DNA from: Phoma sp. XZ068
Taxonomy: Eukaryota > Ascomycota > Dothideomycetes > Pleosporales > Didymellaceae
Direction: 5' to 3'
Assembly (NCBI GenBank): GCA_004835665.1
Contig: RBKR01000003.1
Location: 1,922,001 to 1,986,000 of the forward strand
DNA: 64,000 bases
Below, piece after piece: positions 1 through 11,668 of this stretch (the first letter of the stretch is position 1; each line of letters starts with the position of its first letter). Made by a program: the position numbers and the translations under genes. The notes beneath the pieces were generated by a model that did not search any database, had not been told where the DNA came from, and worked only from the letters and a program-made list of their open reading frames with translations.

Positions 1-234
1 CTATGACGACGTACCCTCGAGCGGCGAAAACCCTCCGTTGAGAATCAGCTCCAAATCACAAAGTTGCCTCTCTGTGAGCACAATCGCGGGCAGGCTCTCT
101 GCCTCGGCGAAGAGCTCCTTGCGGCGGGGAGCATCGCGTGCAATCAGGTCCTTGAGAGAACCGCCTGTCGTCTGTCAGTCGTCTACTTGGTCGCGGCTAC
201 ATGCGGGCGTCCTACCGTGTGGTGTATTTGCCAT
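1..234 (-). CDS. MET3: ATP sulfurylase (sulfate adenylyltransferase), 5' part only
   Basis: Makes adenosine 5'-phosphosulfate from ATP and sulfate, the first committed step of sulfate assimilation in the cytosol. Only the N-terminus is in the window. A 19-nt first exon (216-234, encoding MANTPHG across the junction) is followed by a 51-nt intron (165-215; branch CTGAC, acceptor ACAG) and exon 2 (15-164). A second intron starts at 14 with GTACGT and leaves the window. The translated exon carries the family N-terminus: LKDLIARDAPRR, LTERQLCDLELI and NGGFSPLEG, as in fungal ATP sulfurylases. A TTATAA-like stretch lies about 60 nt upstream of the ATG. The neighbour on the same strand is PAPS reductase, from the same pathway. 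The identification is firm, but the catalytic and C-terminal regulatory domains cannot be seen. Confidence 0.9.
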
Positions 235-875
235 GGTTGCTGTGAAAAAAAGTAGGGGTATATGGAGAAAACTTCAACAGCAGCCACCTCTACCCTTATA
301 AACTACATTCCGGCACTGCAATACGGCCGGTCGTTCGGCTCGTCGCAATAAGCATTATTCAAACCCCTACAGCTACTCGCAATTGGGCCTGTGGGCTTTT
401 CATCGCGCGAATCCGCCCACTTGTTGACCATGTTTCTGCGGCCCTAGGGTGTACGCGGGGCTTGTATGGGTCGGCAAACCCTTGGACCCGATTGCGCAAT
501 TGCACGCGTTTTCTACAGGCTGCTTGGCCGCACTGCCCGTTGGTAATTAGTCCCGGGTACGTAGATGACGTGGGGGAGGCCATCCTGTCACTCTTTGTTT
601 CGACATCTCCGGATGGGGTAACATTGCAGCAACGCCCGCATCACGAAAAAACTCCAAGAGGCTTGGACGTTGATTTGATCATTTATTCATCGAGTGGCGA
701 CACTCGTAACCGGTGGTATCTCGGCCCCGGATTTTTTATACTTCTTATATCCTCATGTGGCTATCACGCCTGATGCCTGTTTCCAAATTCCGTGCTGTAT
801 GCTTCATCATCATCCCAAACGCCTGTGCTAAATGCTTGATATAAAACGCCAAAAAGAGACTTCAAACGACACTTC
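235..875. other. intergenic: MET3 promoter and MET16 3' flank
   Basis: No convincing gene. It contains the presumed MET3 promoter and the 3' end of MET16. I found no CACGTG box here. Small open frames lack family features. Confidence 0.6.
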
Positions 876-1830
876 CTATACTGCCAGCTTTTGCAGCGCT
901 CCATTGAGCGCCTCTTGCTGTGCCTTCATCTCCTGCTCCTTGAGGAACTGAGCGTACTTGGACTTGGGGTTGTGGATGCCGCACTCGGTCTTGTTGCGGC
1001 CCTTCCAGCGTCCTGAGCGCTCGTCCTCGCCAGCGGCAACAGGCTGTGTCGAGTGCCAGTCACCAACGCTCTTGTAACCCCTGTTCAGGAGGTCGTTGTA
1101 AGGAACGTTGTTGGCGTCAATGTACTCCTTGACCTGGGCGAACGACCAGTTGGCGAGGGGGTTGATCTTGATAAGACCGCCCTCGTTGACTTCGATGATG
1201 TCGAGGTCGCCACGCTTGCCTCCTTGGCTTCGGCGACGTCCAGTGATGGCAGCCTTGACTTGGAGTTCGGCGTACGCACGCTCGGCAGGCTCGACCTTGG
1301 CAACATAATCGTAGTGGTCCTCGTTGGTCTCCCACAACTTCTCGCCATATCGTGCGTTGAAGTCCTCGACATTGTCGCAGCCGGCAGGCTTGTAGATGTG
1401 GACAGGGGTGTTGTACCTCTTACGGATACGATCAACCAGAGCGTAGGTCTCATCAAAGTGGAACAGTGTGTCCAGGAAGATCATGTCGGTGTTGTGCTTG
1501 TAGGGTCCATCCATCTTAGAGAGCATGTCAAGGGTAACGAGGCCAGTCAATCCAAATGCAGTAGTCTGGGACAGTCCAGGCAGAGATGTGATGCACCATT
1601 TGAGGATGTCTAACATGATGTTAGCCAAGAGAAATCACACTGTGGAGGCGGGGACACTCACCCTGCGGCTCCAGCTTTTGCAGCTGAGCATTGAGGAACT
1701 TCAGGTGAGGCTTGCTGAAGTAGACCTCTGGCAGACTGTCCTGGCTCGAGGCTCCCGAGGCATATCCAGACTCTGAACGTATGCTAGGCGACTGAGCGCG
1801 GGGCTCCTTCTCGAGGTATTGTGACGACAT
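876..1830 (-). CDS. MET16: Phosphoadenylyl-sulfate (PAPS) reductase
   Basis: Reduces PAPS to sulfite with thioredoxin in sulfate assimilation. Two exons join into 300 aa: exon 1 1662-1830, intron 1610-1661 (GTGAGT...GCTAAC...TTAG), exon 2 876-1609. The first true ATG is at 1830; codons further upstream in frame start from TTG. The adenylyl-sulfate reductase fold is recognisable (TAFGLTGLVTLDML, FLDTLFHFDETY, GRRRSQGGKRGDL), and the C-terminal ECGIH motif carries the catalytic cysteine at about residue 266. The first ~45 residues are Ser-rich and look disordered. A CACGTG box lies about 31 bp upstream of the ATG, which suggests sulfur control by a Cbf1-type factor (inference). Function is certain; N-terminus likely. 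Confidence 0.93.
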
Positions 1831-3032
1831 GGTATCGAGGGATCCAAATGTAGCAATGGGCACGTGCAAGCAAGCCGTATGTAGAATAAAACGTAGGTAT
1901 TTCTCCTGTGGCTTCTACAGAAGAAAAATACTATTATGAATCGATTGCTCGGTGTCGTGTACAGGAACAGGACATGCTCCCTCTGCAGAATATATCGGGA
2001 CCCGCCATCGGATGCGCTTTGAAATCGTTCTCCGCAAAGGTGCGATAGCTGGGGGTGAAGACGTGCGATCACGCAATTCACGCTAGTCCGTGAGAGAACA
2101 AAATTCTTCTTTCTAGCCTTAGGTAAGGCGGTCTGGCCAATAACGTGGCGGCAGCAATGAGGCTTGAAGCAAATGGTGCCTGTGCATCATGCTGATGGCG
2201 CTCGTCCACCGGTGATGCGGTGGTGATGGCGCGACATCCATCGTGCGGCGTCGTGTGTTTTTGTCATCAACGTCACCTTCAGCCTCACCGAAGTTGGCCG
2301 GTACCACTCAAGTTTGATGCCACAGGTTGCGGCGACGAACTCAATGCGTTGCTGACCCATGACAATTCCGTCAGCCGCGTCTTGCGCTGTTCAACCTTCT
2401 TACAACATCTCTTGACATCCGAAGTTGCTGTAATGCGGTCGGCCGATCGCGTTCGGGTCGTCGGTGAAAGGATGCGACTAGCCGCGCCTCACAGCGGTCT
2501 CGCAGGTGCATCGGGAGGCTGGCTGCGATCGATATTATTGTGGAGTCCTGTTTGGTGTTGTATAAACTGATATTACCCACTCTCCTCTTTTCATCTGCGT
2601 CCTGCAGACGGCACTTGAGTGCTGCCCAACAGCCAGCCTAGCAAACTTTTCATCGTATGACACCTGGCAGTTCTTGTTTCAGATACTCCCTCTTGCTTTT
2701 GTTCGTTTGTCAGGCGACGCAAACCTCGCCGTCAGATCCAAATCTCTACATGTTAACGTGCGGTTGTGGTGGTGATGGTGAAGTGGCGGACGTCGTGCGG
2801 GGTGGCTCCTGATGTTCCTACTTGTTCAGGATCATTGAGCCTTCGTTTGCCGAGCAACCTTGCTCGCCCTGTCAAAGTCAATTCTACCACCTCGTGGCCC
2901 AGCTTCGTCTGGTACACGTGAGCTTCATCACCGCAAAGCATACATTTCGAGATTCCGGTCTAATATGCTCATGTCCTAACTGTGATGAAGTATGGTATTT
3001 TGTCTCGCTGCTCCTCCATGCTTCAGTCGAAG
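1831..3032. other. intergenic: MET16 promoter and UFL1 3' flank
   Basis: 1.2 kb with the MET16 upstream region on the left. Short overlapping frames show no domain, no homology I recognise and no splice-consistent model. I see no gene. Confidence 0.55.
1861..1866. promoter_or_regulatory. CACGTG E-box upstream of MET16
   Basis: A perfect CACGTG palindrome lies about 31 bp before the MET16 ATG. In yeasts Cbf1 binds this hexamer in MET gene promoters. Function here is inferred from sequence and position only. Confidence 0.4.
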
Positions 3033-5083
3033 TTAAAGCGCAGCTTCGACCAATTTCTTCATACCCTCTCTATCCTCTGCACTCAGTGTGCCTGCTTTTG
3101 CGGCTTCTTTCCACGCCTCCAGCTGCCCGTACTTCTCTGCGTCAAGGATGGCCTTGAGCTGCTTCAGCAGCTTGGGCGCAAATTTGCCAGTTGCGTAAAT
3201 GACACCAGCGTTGTGTTTTGCGAAGAGAAAGACGACCAGCGTCAAGAAGAGAAGGGGTCCGTCAGACTTCTTCTGCTTTTGCATTCTCCGTGTCATGTCG
3301 CCGAGCATCGTCTCTTTCGATGATGTTAGAGCTGTAGGTGTTGGCGTATCGATTGACTGCTTCTTATTGAACTTGTCAAGAGACGTCGTCAGCATGGATA
3401 CATCCATGCTGCCAGCGCTCAAAGCCGACTCTAGCTTTTGGATATTCCGGCGAGTCTTTCGGCTCAACAGAAGTCCTTGTGATGTAGCCTTTGATATCGC
3501 GTCTGGCACGAGGTCCTTTTGTATGTACTGTGCGAGCAACTCTGACAACTGATCACGCAGCTTCTGGTCGTCTACTGCAGTCAGGCCCTCCGCATAAATT
3601 GCAGCACGTGTGACTACGCGATCTGTCCAGAAGTCTGCGAACTTGGTTTCGTTCTCCTTCTCAAAGGCCAAGATCCCAGCAGAGAAAGCGTCGTCAAGTG
3701 CACGCTCTACCTTCCTCTGTCCGACCAAATCTTGCAATATTGTATTGCCCTCCGGGATGCGATCCATAATAGATGCCAGTGAGTACTTGACGTCCAATTT
3801 TGAATCCTCTTCGAAGCGCTGCCATTGTGAAGCCGCATCAGCTTTGGCGAGGTCAAGTACAGCGTTACGGTTTCGAGTGTAGCCATCTTCGCTCAGTATG
3901 CAATCGCCAACACGATGAATACTTGGCGAAAGGGCGCGGATCGCTTCTTCGGCTTTGTCTATGACAGTCGCCATGATACTGTCAGGGAATGTTGCTTTGA
4001 TGTGATGCTAAAATGAAGCTATTAGTATGTACGGATGAAGCAGCATTAAATCAACTCACCGCTATGTCCACAGCTCCGTCCTGGGCCATTTTCGACAAAC
4101 TTTCATTGCTGAATTTCGAGATCCAAGCTTCTGATATTGCGAAAGTTGCCACAATTTGGACGCCTTGAGTGCTACCCACACCTGTCTGTGCTTCTTCGAG
4201 GGACGCATATATCGCTTGATTCTCTTGTTGGAAGATGTTCAGGTCGATGTAGGCGGTTTTCCCTGACTGTAAATCTTCAAGGACAGCGTCATGTGTCTGC
4301 TTAACCAGCTGTACTGGGGTACACCGAACGCCGCGTGGTTGCCCATGAACGTGTACTTTATCAGTGAATTCCGTATCCTCTAGTAAGCTGTTGACAGTGC
4401 GATGTATGAACCATGTCGGAGGTGATCCAGGGACATTTGTTGATGTCAGATCCACAGTTCTAGATGTAAAGTTCAGTATTGTCCAGATCAATACAAAGGC
4501 TTCTACTCACTGCAGCTTTTGGAGGTGCTCTCTGAGTAACTTCGCGACAGCATCCGACACGGTCGTATCGTATGAGGTACTAAAGAGGTATCCGCTCACT
4601 TCGATGATTTGCACTTCCGACAAATCGATGAGGAGGTCTAGACTGCTGTGCGACAAATCATGTTTGCGTGCAAATGCATCTTTTGAAATGACACCATCCG
4701 CAACATTGGATTCCAGCTCTTTGACGATGGCATCTCTTTCTGACCTTGGGATAATCTCACGACCATTGCCCTTTCGCAGAAGCGTTATTCTATCAGACTC
4801 TTCCGCAAGGGCTCGCACAGTCTCCGGGGTCACATCCAAGTCACGAGCCAGAGAAAGAACAGAGCTTCGTTGGGTAGCATACACTTGTCGATTAGCTAAA
4901 GTAACGATCAGATTGGGCGTACTTACCTTGGGTGACAAGGCTCTCAATTGCCCGACGGGTATAGTTGCGCGTCACAAATCCATCGCCACGAGAAGAAAGT
5001 ATCAGAGGACTGCTAATGTCATCTTCTGACAACAGTAGTTGGAACACCTCTCTCGCATCTTCTGCGGAAAACATGCTTGTCAT
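3033..5083 (-). CDS. UFL1: UFL1-type E3 UFM1-protein ligase homologue
   Basis: UFL1 is the ligase that attaches the ubiquitin-like modifier UFM1 to targets at the ER, including ribosomal uL24 (RPL26), together with DDRGK1. Four exons give 634 aa: 4927-5083, 4511-4883, 4060-4459, 3033-4007. Introns 2 and 3 are 51-52 nt with GTGAGT donors. Intron 1 is either 43 nt (4884-4926) or 31 nt (to 4896); both keep frame. The family pattern is visible: an N-terminal helix, then winged-helix-like segments (VISKDAFARKHDLSHSSLDL aligns with the animal segment around ISELCKTYDLPG), the QDGAVDIA strip, and near the C-terminus a hydrophobic helix followed by YATGKFAPKLL, close to the HAPGKFVP motif of animal UFL1. 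Shorter than the ~790-aa human protein. It is divergent from uS14m. Yeasts lack this system, so its presence is notable. Confidence 0.75.
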
Positions 5084-5386
5084 TGTCGGATAAATTGGGG
5101 CCCGCAAAGTCGGCGACTAATTTGTGTAGGTGGCAACAAAGGAAATATTTTATCGTCAAAAAATGTTAAAGAGGGAATCACAGGGGACCTGAAGTAAAAT
5201 ATTGTATAGGGCACTTTCACGCCTTCGTTTGCGCGGAGAAAGATGGTGGTGAAAGCGGAGGAGCGAAGTCGCTGATTGGTTGGCATTTTGAGGAAGTCGC
5301 GAGCCTTGGCACCTTGAACTCTTCGAACTTCAACATCGACCCCATACTGTCAGATCGCCGCTCATCGCAGTCCCGCTACCGCCATC
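5084..5386. promoter_or_regulatory. shared divergent promoter UFL1 / uS14m
   Basis: About 300 bp between two ATGs pointing away from each other, so both promoters must lie here. No specific operator recognised. Confidence 0.5.
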
Positions 5387-5835
5387 ATGTCTCAATTCCG
5401 CGCTGCAAAGCTCGACATTGGCTGCTTCACCAAGATCCGTAACATTCGCGACCACACAAAGCGCAAGGTCTTCGCGGAGAATGAGCCTGAACGGTATGCG
5501 CCCACGCGCGTCCTCATGACGAACATCGACTGATCAGGTTCACAACAGACAAGCTCTCCGCTACATCATCCGCAATACCACATTACCGCAGCGAGTGCGC
5601 GCACAGGCCCAGCTGCAGCTTTCCCAGATGCACTGCTACACACGATTCACACAGATCAAGAACAGGTGTATTATGGGAGGAAAGGGAAGAGGTGTCTTCA
5701 GTGACTTCAGGCTTGGACGTGTGCGTAATTTGGATGCTGCAAGTTTGGATCAAATACTGACATCCTCCACAGTACCAGTTCCGTATGAACGCGCTTGCTG
5801 GAAACCTCCCTGGTGTAAAGAAGGCAAGCTGGTAG
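5387..5835 (+). CDS. MRP2: Mitochondrial small-subunit ribosomal protein uS14m
   Basis: A mitoribosomal small-subunit protein that binds 16S-like rRNA in the head of the subunit. Three exons give 113 aa: 5387-5493, 5549-5720, 5773-5835. Introns are 55 and 52 nt, with GTATGC and GTGCGT donors. The uS14 signature is clear: QALRYIIRN, then RFTQIKNRCIMGGKGRG, FSDFRLGRYQFR and the family's C-terminal LPGVKKASW. Only one cysteine is present in the core, so it is the zinc-free form common in mitochondria. The next gene downstream is the Arb2-domain protein on the same strand. Confidence 0.93.
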
Positions 5836-6186
5836 ACGGACAGAGGCGAAGGGTTGTGATATATGTGTATACTATTACAGGGCGACATAATTGCATTGGG
5901 CGGCGTTCTATTTGCGAGTTCGAAGACTACAACTGTGTTTCACCCTATCGTGCTCCACTTGATGTCAACTTGAAATGCTCCTTTCCCGCGTTTGCTCTCT
6001 TACCTATTGTGGTAGTAGCAAACAGCAACTTGCAAAGGAAATAGCAACTTGCACGCAACTTGCAAGCGAAATTGGCAACAGCAACAAGCACACCCACGAG
6101 TAACGCAAACATAACTCCCCAGCGCTGGCTACTACCGAAATCCCACAACTTCATCGCTGGATACCACTAACAATACGTGGACCATA
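5836..6186. other. intergenic with short direct repeats
   Basis: 350 bp between uS14m and the Arb2-domain gene. Around 6023-6086 the motif GCAACTTGCA recurs three times with small changes. No gene seen. Confidence 0.5.
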
Positions 6187-8146
6187 ATGTTTCGCCGCAT
6201 AGAGAACACTCTAACACCTGATGCATATTATCCTGCAGATCTGAAAGAGCTTGGGTAAGGTTTCAGCGCAGCTGGTTTCGTACAGGTGGTTAATGAGGCA
6301 CAGTTTCTTCGTTAACAAGCTTGGCCAAATACGCATGATTGATGCGCCGGAGAAAGCTTTCGTGTTCAACTCCACGAACATCGAACGACACAACGAAGTG
6401 CGTAACGAGGCTTTGCATGGTACGTGGTACCCTTAGAAAGCTATTGCACATGTGAGAGCTAACATAACAAGCTTGTTCACGCGCTGAGGTCACCCAACGA
6501 CTATCCAGACTCGGTATCAAGCAAGTTTACTTTCCTGAGCTCACTACGACGAAGCCTCAAGGGCCCCATATCCCGATACTCGCTCCACCGCTGGATGTTT
6601 TGAGGACACGCAAACGCGTTGTGGTCATCATCAACGATGCTCGTCAAGATCTTGGTATACTTGCGTATCGGCAACTCCAGCGAGAGCTTGGTCTTAACGG
6701 CGGATCTGTGGTTAACTTTGCGAAAGAAATGATCAAGCGTTCATCTCTCGCCGAGGACGAGTATCTAGATGGCATTGAAAACATCTTTGACGACGGCGTC
6801 GGAGTCAAGAGCCATGAAAAGATTCCTGGTCTGATTGTTATGAATACAGGTCAATGTCTGTACTCGCACAAGTACAATCGGGCAATGACGAACCGAAGCT
6901 GGCAGGCTTTGCCTCGCAAGTCGATCGCGCACGACCAAATCAGAATACATGACCAGGAGAATTGTGTTAAAGGACATCGCAGCCCTACTGAACACATCAA
7001 GACTGTTTTTGACCAGATCTTGTGCAACACAGACCGCGTTGCGCCAGATGCAGAAGTGTACATCATTGCCATTGAAGGTGGCGCCGACCAGGTCCTGGAA
7101 GTATTCAGACACGACTGTAAGTTTTATCATCGTTAGTACGTTAGACCTAGCTCATTTAGACAGTCGAAAAGTACGGCGCACGTGTTACTGCAATGGCAGT
7201 CGTTCACACTGTCGTAGACAGCTATGAGATCACTCACCCCAGCCTCAAAGCTTTCCTACATCAGCGCACACGTCAGTGGAAGTTCACCGGTCTGAGCATC
7301 AACCCAGTACAGTGTACAGAGCTGCCGGACGATTATTCTTGTGGCGATTCGGATCGGACCACACCAGGGGATACCAAGGATATTCGCTGGAACGAACAGT
7401 TGGACAAATCTGGGTCGTTGTCTGCGATCACGAAGACGCTGCATCGTCTAGCAATGGGTGTTGCTTCTTCCGTGAACGGAGACAAGCTTGCATCAATCGA
7501 TTCGGATTCTGATGTAAGCTCAGAATGGAGGACTGGATCAGTGCCGTGTCCAACCTTCGCCGGTGGGAAAGAGTCAACTGGCGAGTGTATCTTCACCGAA
7601 CCTGCAGTTCAACGCGCCATCCTCTTGTTCTTCGAAGAAGTTGCTCAGGATCCAGAGAACTATTGCAATCCAGCATTCACAGCCTTTGCTGACGTACCTC
7701 ACCCCACCGCCGATGCCCCTTTCGCACTCTCCGCCGACCCTTCCATACTGGAGACACCTGACGTCCAGCCTGCGTCTCATATGATGACACCTGAGCAACT
7801 TCATCTCGAGGAAGCCCGTATAAAGCTCGCAGATATGCGCATAGCAGTCGATGCTTGTCCTGAGAATGTCGATGCACTCGCCAAGGGCCGCGCGAAGTTG
7901 GTACAAAAGATTGCGAGCCAGGAGGCAGTGATTAAGGATCTGGAAGTGAAAGCTCTCAGCAGCGGAAGCTTGGGGGCTGGTGAAGCAGAGGACTTGCGTC
8001 AGGACTGGAGGCCTAAAGTCGATGGACCGCAGGTTCCTTTTGCTGGTACGATGGTGGATAGCGAGTTGCTCAAGGCTGCTGGATTGGGAGAGACGGCGAA
8101 TGAAGAGCTGGAGAAGCTTGATGAAGGGAAGAAGGCGTTCGTCTGA
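6187..8146 (+). CDS. Arb2-domain protein
   Basis: Four exons give 603 aa (6187-6254, 6304-6419, 6472-7116, 7164-8146; introns 47-52 nt). Residues 1 to about 320 form an Arb2 domain: MFRRIENTL, FPADLKELG-like YPADLKELG, RKRVVVIINDARQDLG, IPGLIVMNTGQ and EVYIIAIEGGADQVLEVF. In fission yeast Arb2 belongs to the Argonaute siRNA chaperone complex needed for RNAi heterochromatin; animal relatives are FAM172 proteins. The rest (about 330-603) is less conserved and ends in a Glu/Lys-rich helical region (DMRIAVDACPENVDALAKGR) that may be coiled coil. The first exon-intron boundaries keep the family N-terminus intact. A role in RNA silencing here is inferred from the family. Confidence 0.85.
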
Positions 8147-8329
8147 GTAAAAGTTGGCACGCCATAGTCGAACTACGACGGGCCGTAAGGCAGTCCGGTT
8201 GCTCTTCACAAGTCTTTTCGTGCTTGCGAAGACCAAAGCAACGGTTCATAACAGTAATGAGTGGATTTACATCACAACCCTGGTATCACAGAATAGAAAT
8301 AACCCCCCGAAAGAATTAGAGCACACCTC

Positions 8330-9522
8330 TCAGTGCGCAAACCCTACCCCCTTCCCCTGCCCTGGCGCCTCATACCCATACTGATACTCATCCGGCTCCG
8401 TAACAGGACTGACCTGCTCAACCCGCACAAACCCCTGCTCCTCCACCCGCCCCGGATACCAACTCTGCACCGCATGCGCCTGCGCCTGCTGCCCATGCGC
8501 ATGCGCAACCCAACTCGGATGCGGCCTGACATCCTGCTGATGCGCGGTCCCGCCCTCGAGATCCCCAAACGCGCGCGTGCGCGGCGTCATCGGGCTCTTG
8601 AGGTACATTCCCCCGCTTGTGCCGGGGGTGCGTGGCAACTGCTGTAGTTCCCACATGTGCTGCCATTGCTCTTCGGCGGTCATTTCGTTGGAGCCGTCGG
8701 GGGTGGATGCCCATTTTTCTTTTTCGGCTTTCTTCTCCGCGAGGCGGGCTTTGTGCGCGGCGAGGGCGGTTTTTGTGGGCCACAGGGAGTAGAGCGATAT
8801 TATGAGGAAGAGGGCGTAGATGGAGCTGTTGGGCGTGTTAGTATTGGAATGAGTTGGGTTAGATTGGGTGGGAGGGGAGATGTACAGCATGATGCAGCTT
8901 ACGGCGAAGCTGCTCTTGGCTTGCATACAGTAGGCTCTGATCTGCTTGTCTTCGACGATGTTGCAGTTCTTGGTGAGGTACCATGGGGCGCCGGGGTTGG
9001 GGCGTTTGGGGTCGATGGTGTCGGGCGAGGTTTGGATGTAGATTCCGTAGGCCCAGATGGCGAGGAGAGGGATGTGAAGGAGGACGGAGAAGATGGGGAG
9101 GAAGACATGGAGGAGCCACATTGTTGTTTTGACCAGGTAAAAGAACATGCATACTACGCCGATTACGAGGTGGTATTGTGTGTTGCTAGGTGGAGTTAGT
9201 ACCAGTTATGAGTGTGGTTCGCAGAGCTTAATATGCTTCCTATGATCCATCTCTTTTGAGCTGTGAAGGGAAGTACTTACAAATTACTCCAAATCAATGG
9301 AATCTTCACAGGCCGGTAGTTCGCATACGCGTAGATGACTGTCGATGTATCTGAGTTGAATCCCATCTTTCCACCCTCATTCCATAGAATAGTTCGATAT
9401 AGGTTTGGCGACGCAATGCCGAAAAGGGCGAGATTGGCGACAGTGAACGGAAACTCGAAGATCATAAGAAACCAGACATAGCGCGCAAATCGCCATTGTC
9501 GCGGAATAAAGATACGGCCCAT
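8330..9522 (-). CDS. Fungal four-TM membrane protein of unknown function
   Basis: A membrane protein widespread in filamentous fungi with no known function. Three exons give 345 aa (9281-9522, 8886-9185, 8330-8825). It opens MGRIFIPRQWRFARYVW. Hydrophobic segments are near residues 15-36, 85-105, 108-130 and 175-195, with a conserved loop (GAPWYLTKNC, AYCMQAK) between TM3 and TM4. The C-terminal ~140 residues are polar and probably cytosolic. Intron 1 is 95 nt. The 60-nt second intron (8826-8885; branch ACTAAC) is a multiple of three and free of stops, so retention would insert 20 residues at TM4. It is convergent with the Arb2-domain gene. Confidence 0.8.
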
Positions 9523-10269
9523 GGTTGAAGACGATGAGTTGATTTAATCGGCGATTCACGATGAGCTTTAGCTATCTCAATCCGGATGGATGCGGAGACG
9601 TCGTCGTCGTTCAGTAAGTCCACATAGACGGAGGTGGCTGTCAGTAATCGCAACGACAACTGACCAGCATCGGCGCACGTCGAAGTCGAGGTCACACACA
9701 GGCACGCAGCCGGGGCGGCCCTCGCTCTTAACAGCCGTTCGCACTGTCAGCCGGCCGCCATGCAGCACGCCAAAGCAAGTGTGCAGGCCTGCTCCAGCGA
9801 CTGAGGGGCGAAAGTCCATCTGCAGCCGCTGAGTGGCACACGCATCCAGAACCATCACACAGCGTGGAAAGTGTGACTTCCAATCAGAGCTGCAGAAGAC
9901 GGGAACTAAGGCGGGCGTATCCTTGCTGGCGTGTGGGCGATTAATGCGGGCTAATACCTGTATCGGGCAAGCCCAGCGTTGGCTCCCGCAGCTATCACGG
10001 GCTGGTTGAATTTGGGGTCTTTGCGGCGCTTAAATGTGAGTTAATGGTGTGAGGATCGAATTGCGATAGCGCTTGCTGTGACGATCAAGATACTATTGAA
10101 GTGTTGTGTTATGCAGAGTGAAGTGACACTCGACTGACTATCTATTGCGGCGCTGGATGCCGAGTGGTGCCGAATATGCTGCAGGGCAAGGAAGGCTGCT
10201 ATGTACCGAAAAAGATGATGCGCTCAAGTTGCGGAACGAGAGGAATGGGATATACTAGCATGTTGGCTC
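9523..10269. other. intergenic, no gene seen
   Basis: About 750 bp between the membrane-protein promoter and the 3' end of the OXNAD1-like gene. The open frames are Arg/Ser-rich in one sense and show no domain. Confidence 0.5.
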
Positions 10270-11432
10270 TTACCACCATTTTTCGTAAAAAACACGCTCG
10301 GGTGCGACATTGTCCTGCGCCTTCAGGTACTCGACGATTTCGTCAGTCATGGTCGGAGGGCCGCACACGTAGAAGACAGTGTGCTTCGCCTCGTCTTTGT
10401 TTCCAACTGCACTCGACAGCGCAATGTCATTGATGCGGTGTGTCCATGCAATTACTGGTACTTCTGTCGCTGAGTCGAGGTTCGGTAACGTCAACGACAT
10501 GAGCGGCTGTATGGGCTGGTCGTTGCTCTGGTTCACTTCCGAGCCATCCCACGTGCCTGTGAAGAACAGCTCAATGCGATCCTTGGTGGATTCGGAGCGC
10601 GGTATCCGGAAGAGGGAGATGATCTGCGGGAGAAAGAGGACCTCCTCCTGACTGGTCTCTTTCGAGGGCACCTTTGTCGAGTAGAGGAGTCGCACTTCGA
10701 GGTTGGGGTAGTTCTGGTTGATGTAGTACATCATCGACATCATAGGGCTGTGAGCGCGTTAGTGACTGCGGTAGACCTACATATTGAAGTTCCATACTTG
10801 ATGCCCACACCACCTGCGATGAAGATGGCGCGCTTGATCTTCGGCCGTTCCATGTTCACGGCGGGTGGGGGAAACACAAAATTACCGCCGACCCGCACGC
10901 TGAGCTCCGTCCCCAGTATCTCTTCCGCAGGCTGCCACAGCCAAGCGGCGGGCGGATTGTCTGGGCTCTTTTGTATGGCGAGCTCGAAGAAGGGCGAGTG
11001 GTCGGGGTTGCCCTGCGGCAGCGCATCTTTGGGCGAGGATGTGATGGTGAAGCCACCAGCTTGCTCAATGTCAGGCACGAAGACGTCGAGCCATTGGCCT
11101 GGGAGGAACTTGCCTCAGCCATCAGCGCATGTCGAAAGCGGAGATGGGAAAGGAGTCGACAGTACGTTGAAGCCGTTTTTATCTACAATGTCGAACCTGA
11201 ACGTCTTGATGCGGTCGTTGACGTCTGTCACCTGACCAATCGTGGCCTTGTGCAGTTCATTGTTGCGTGGTTCGCTCGCGGTGCGTTCTTGGTGACTTAT
11301 GCTCTTCGCCTTGGCAGAGCGCGTCGTGGGCATGCTGCCGCTGTGACGCCTAGTGCAGTGCAGAGGGACAATACGGGGAGAGAGGTGCTGGCGGGAAGTG
11401 CGACCGATGGAAGTGCGCATGCACCGCTGCAT
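10270..11432 (-). CDS. OXNAD1-like FAD/NAD(P)-binding oxidoreductase
   Basis: A ferredoxin-reductase-fold enzyme that should pass electrons between NAD(P)H and FAD; the natural acceptor is not known. Three exons give 351 aa: 11166-11432, 10798-11108, 10270-10747; introns are 57 and 50 nt. The order is an Arg-rich N-terminus with no early acidic residues (likely mitochondrial presequence), an FAD-binding barrel with FLPGQWLDVFVP, then the NAD-binding domain with GGVGINPMMSMM and FYVCGPPTMTDEIV, and a final aromatic VFYEKWW. The splice into GGVGI|NP restores the conserved nucleotide-binding motif, which supports the model. It shares a ~235-bp divergent promoter with the lipase gene. Confidence 0.85.
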
Positions 11433-11668
11433 CCGAGCTGAAGTCAGACTGAAGAAAATGCGTGATGTGGGTGCGCGGTGGGGTTCGTTCGCTGGATGGG
11501 GGGCTGCCCTGTTGATCCAGGGAAGCTTAACCTCAGATGCATACCTAAGCTATGATGCAATAGGACAAGCCGCGGTAACTCAGCCGTGGCTAGGTAGTCC
11601 GAGGCAGCTTTGACGGGCATCCACTTGAGCTCTTACCATAATCTGCCTATTTTACATCTGCCTTGAAC

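Noticed and set aside
1053..1613. 186-codon plus-strand frame
   Set aside because: Exact antisense of the MET16 second exon; Val/Leu-rich composition is a codon-bias shadow.
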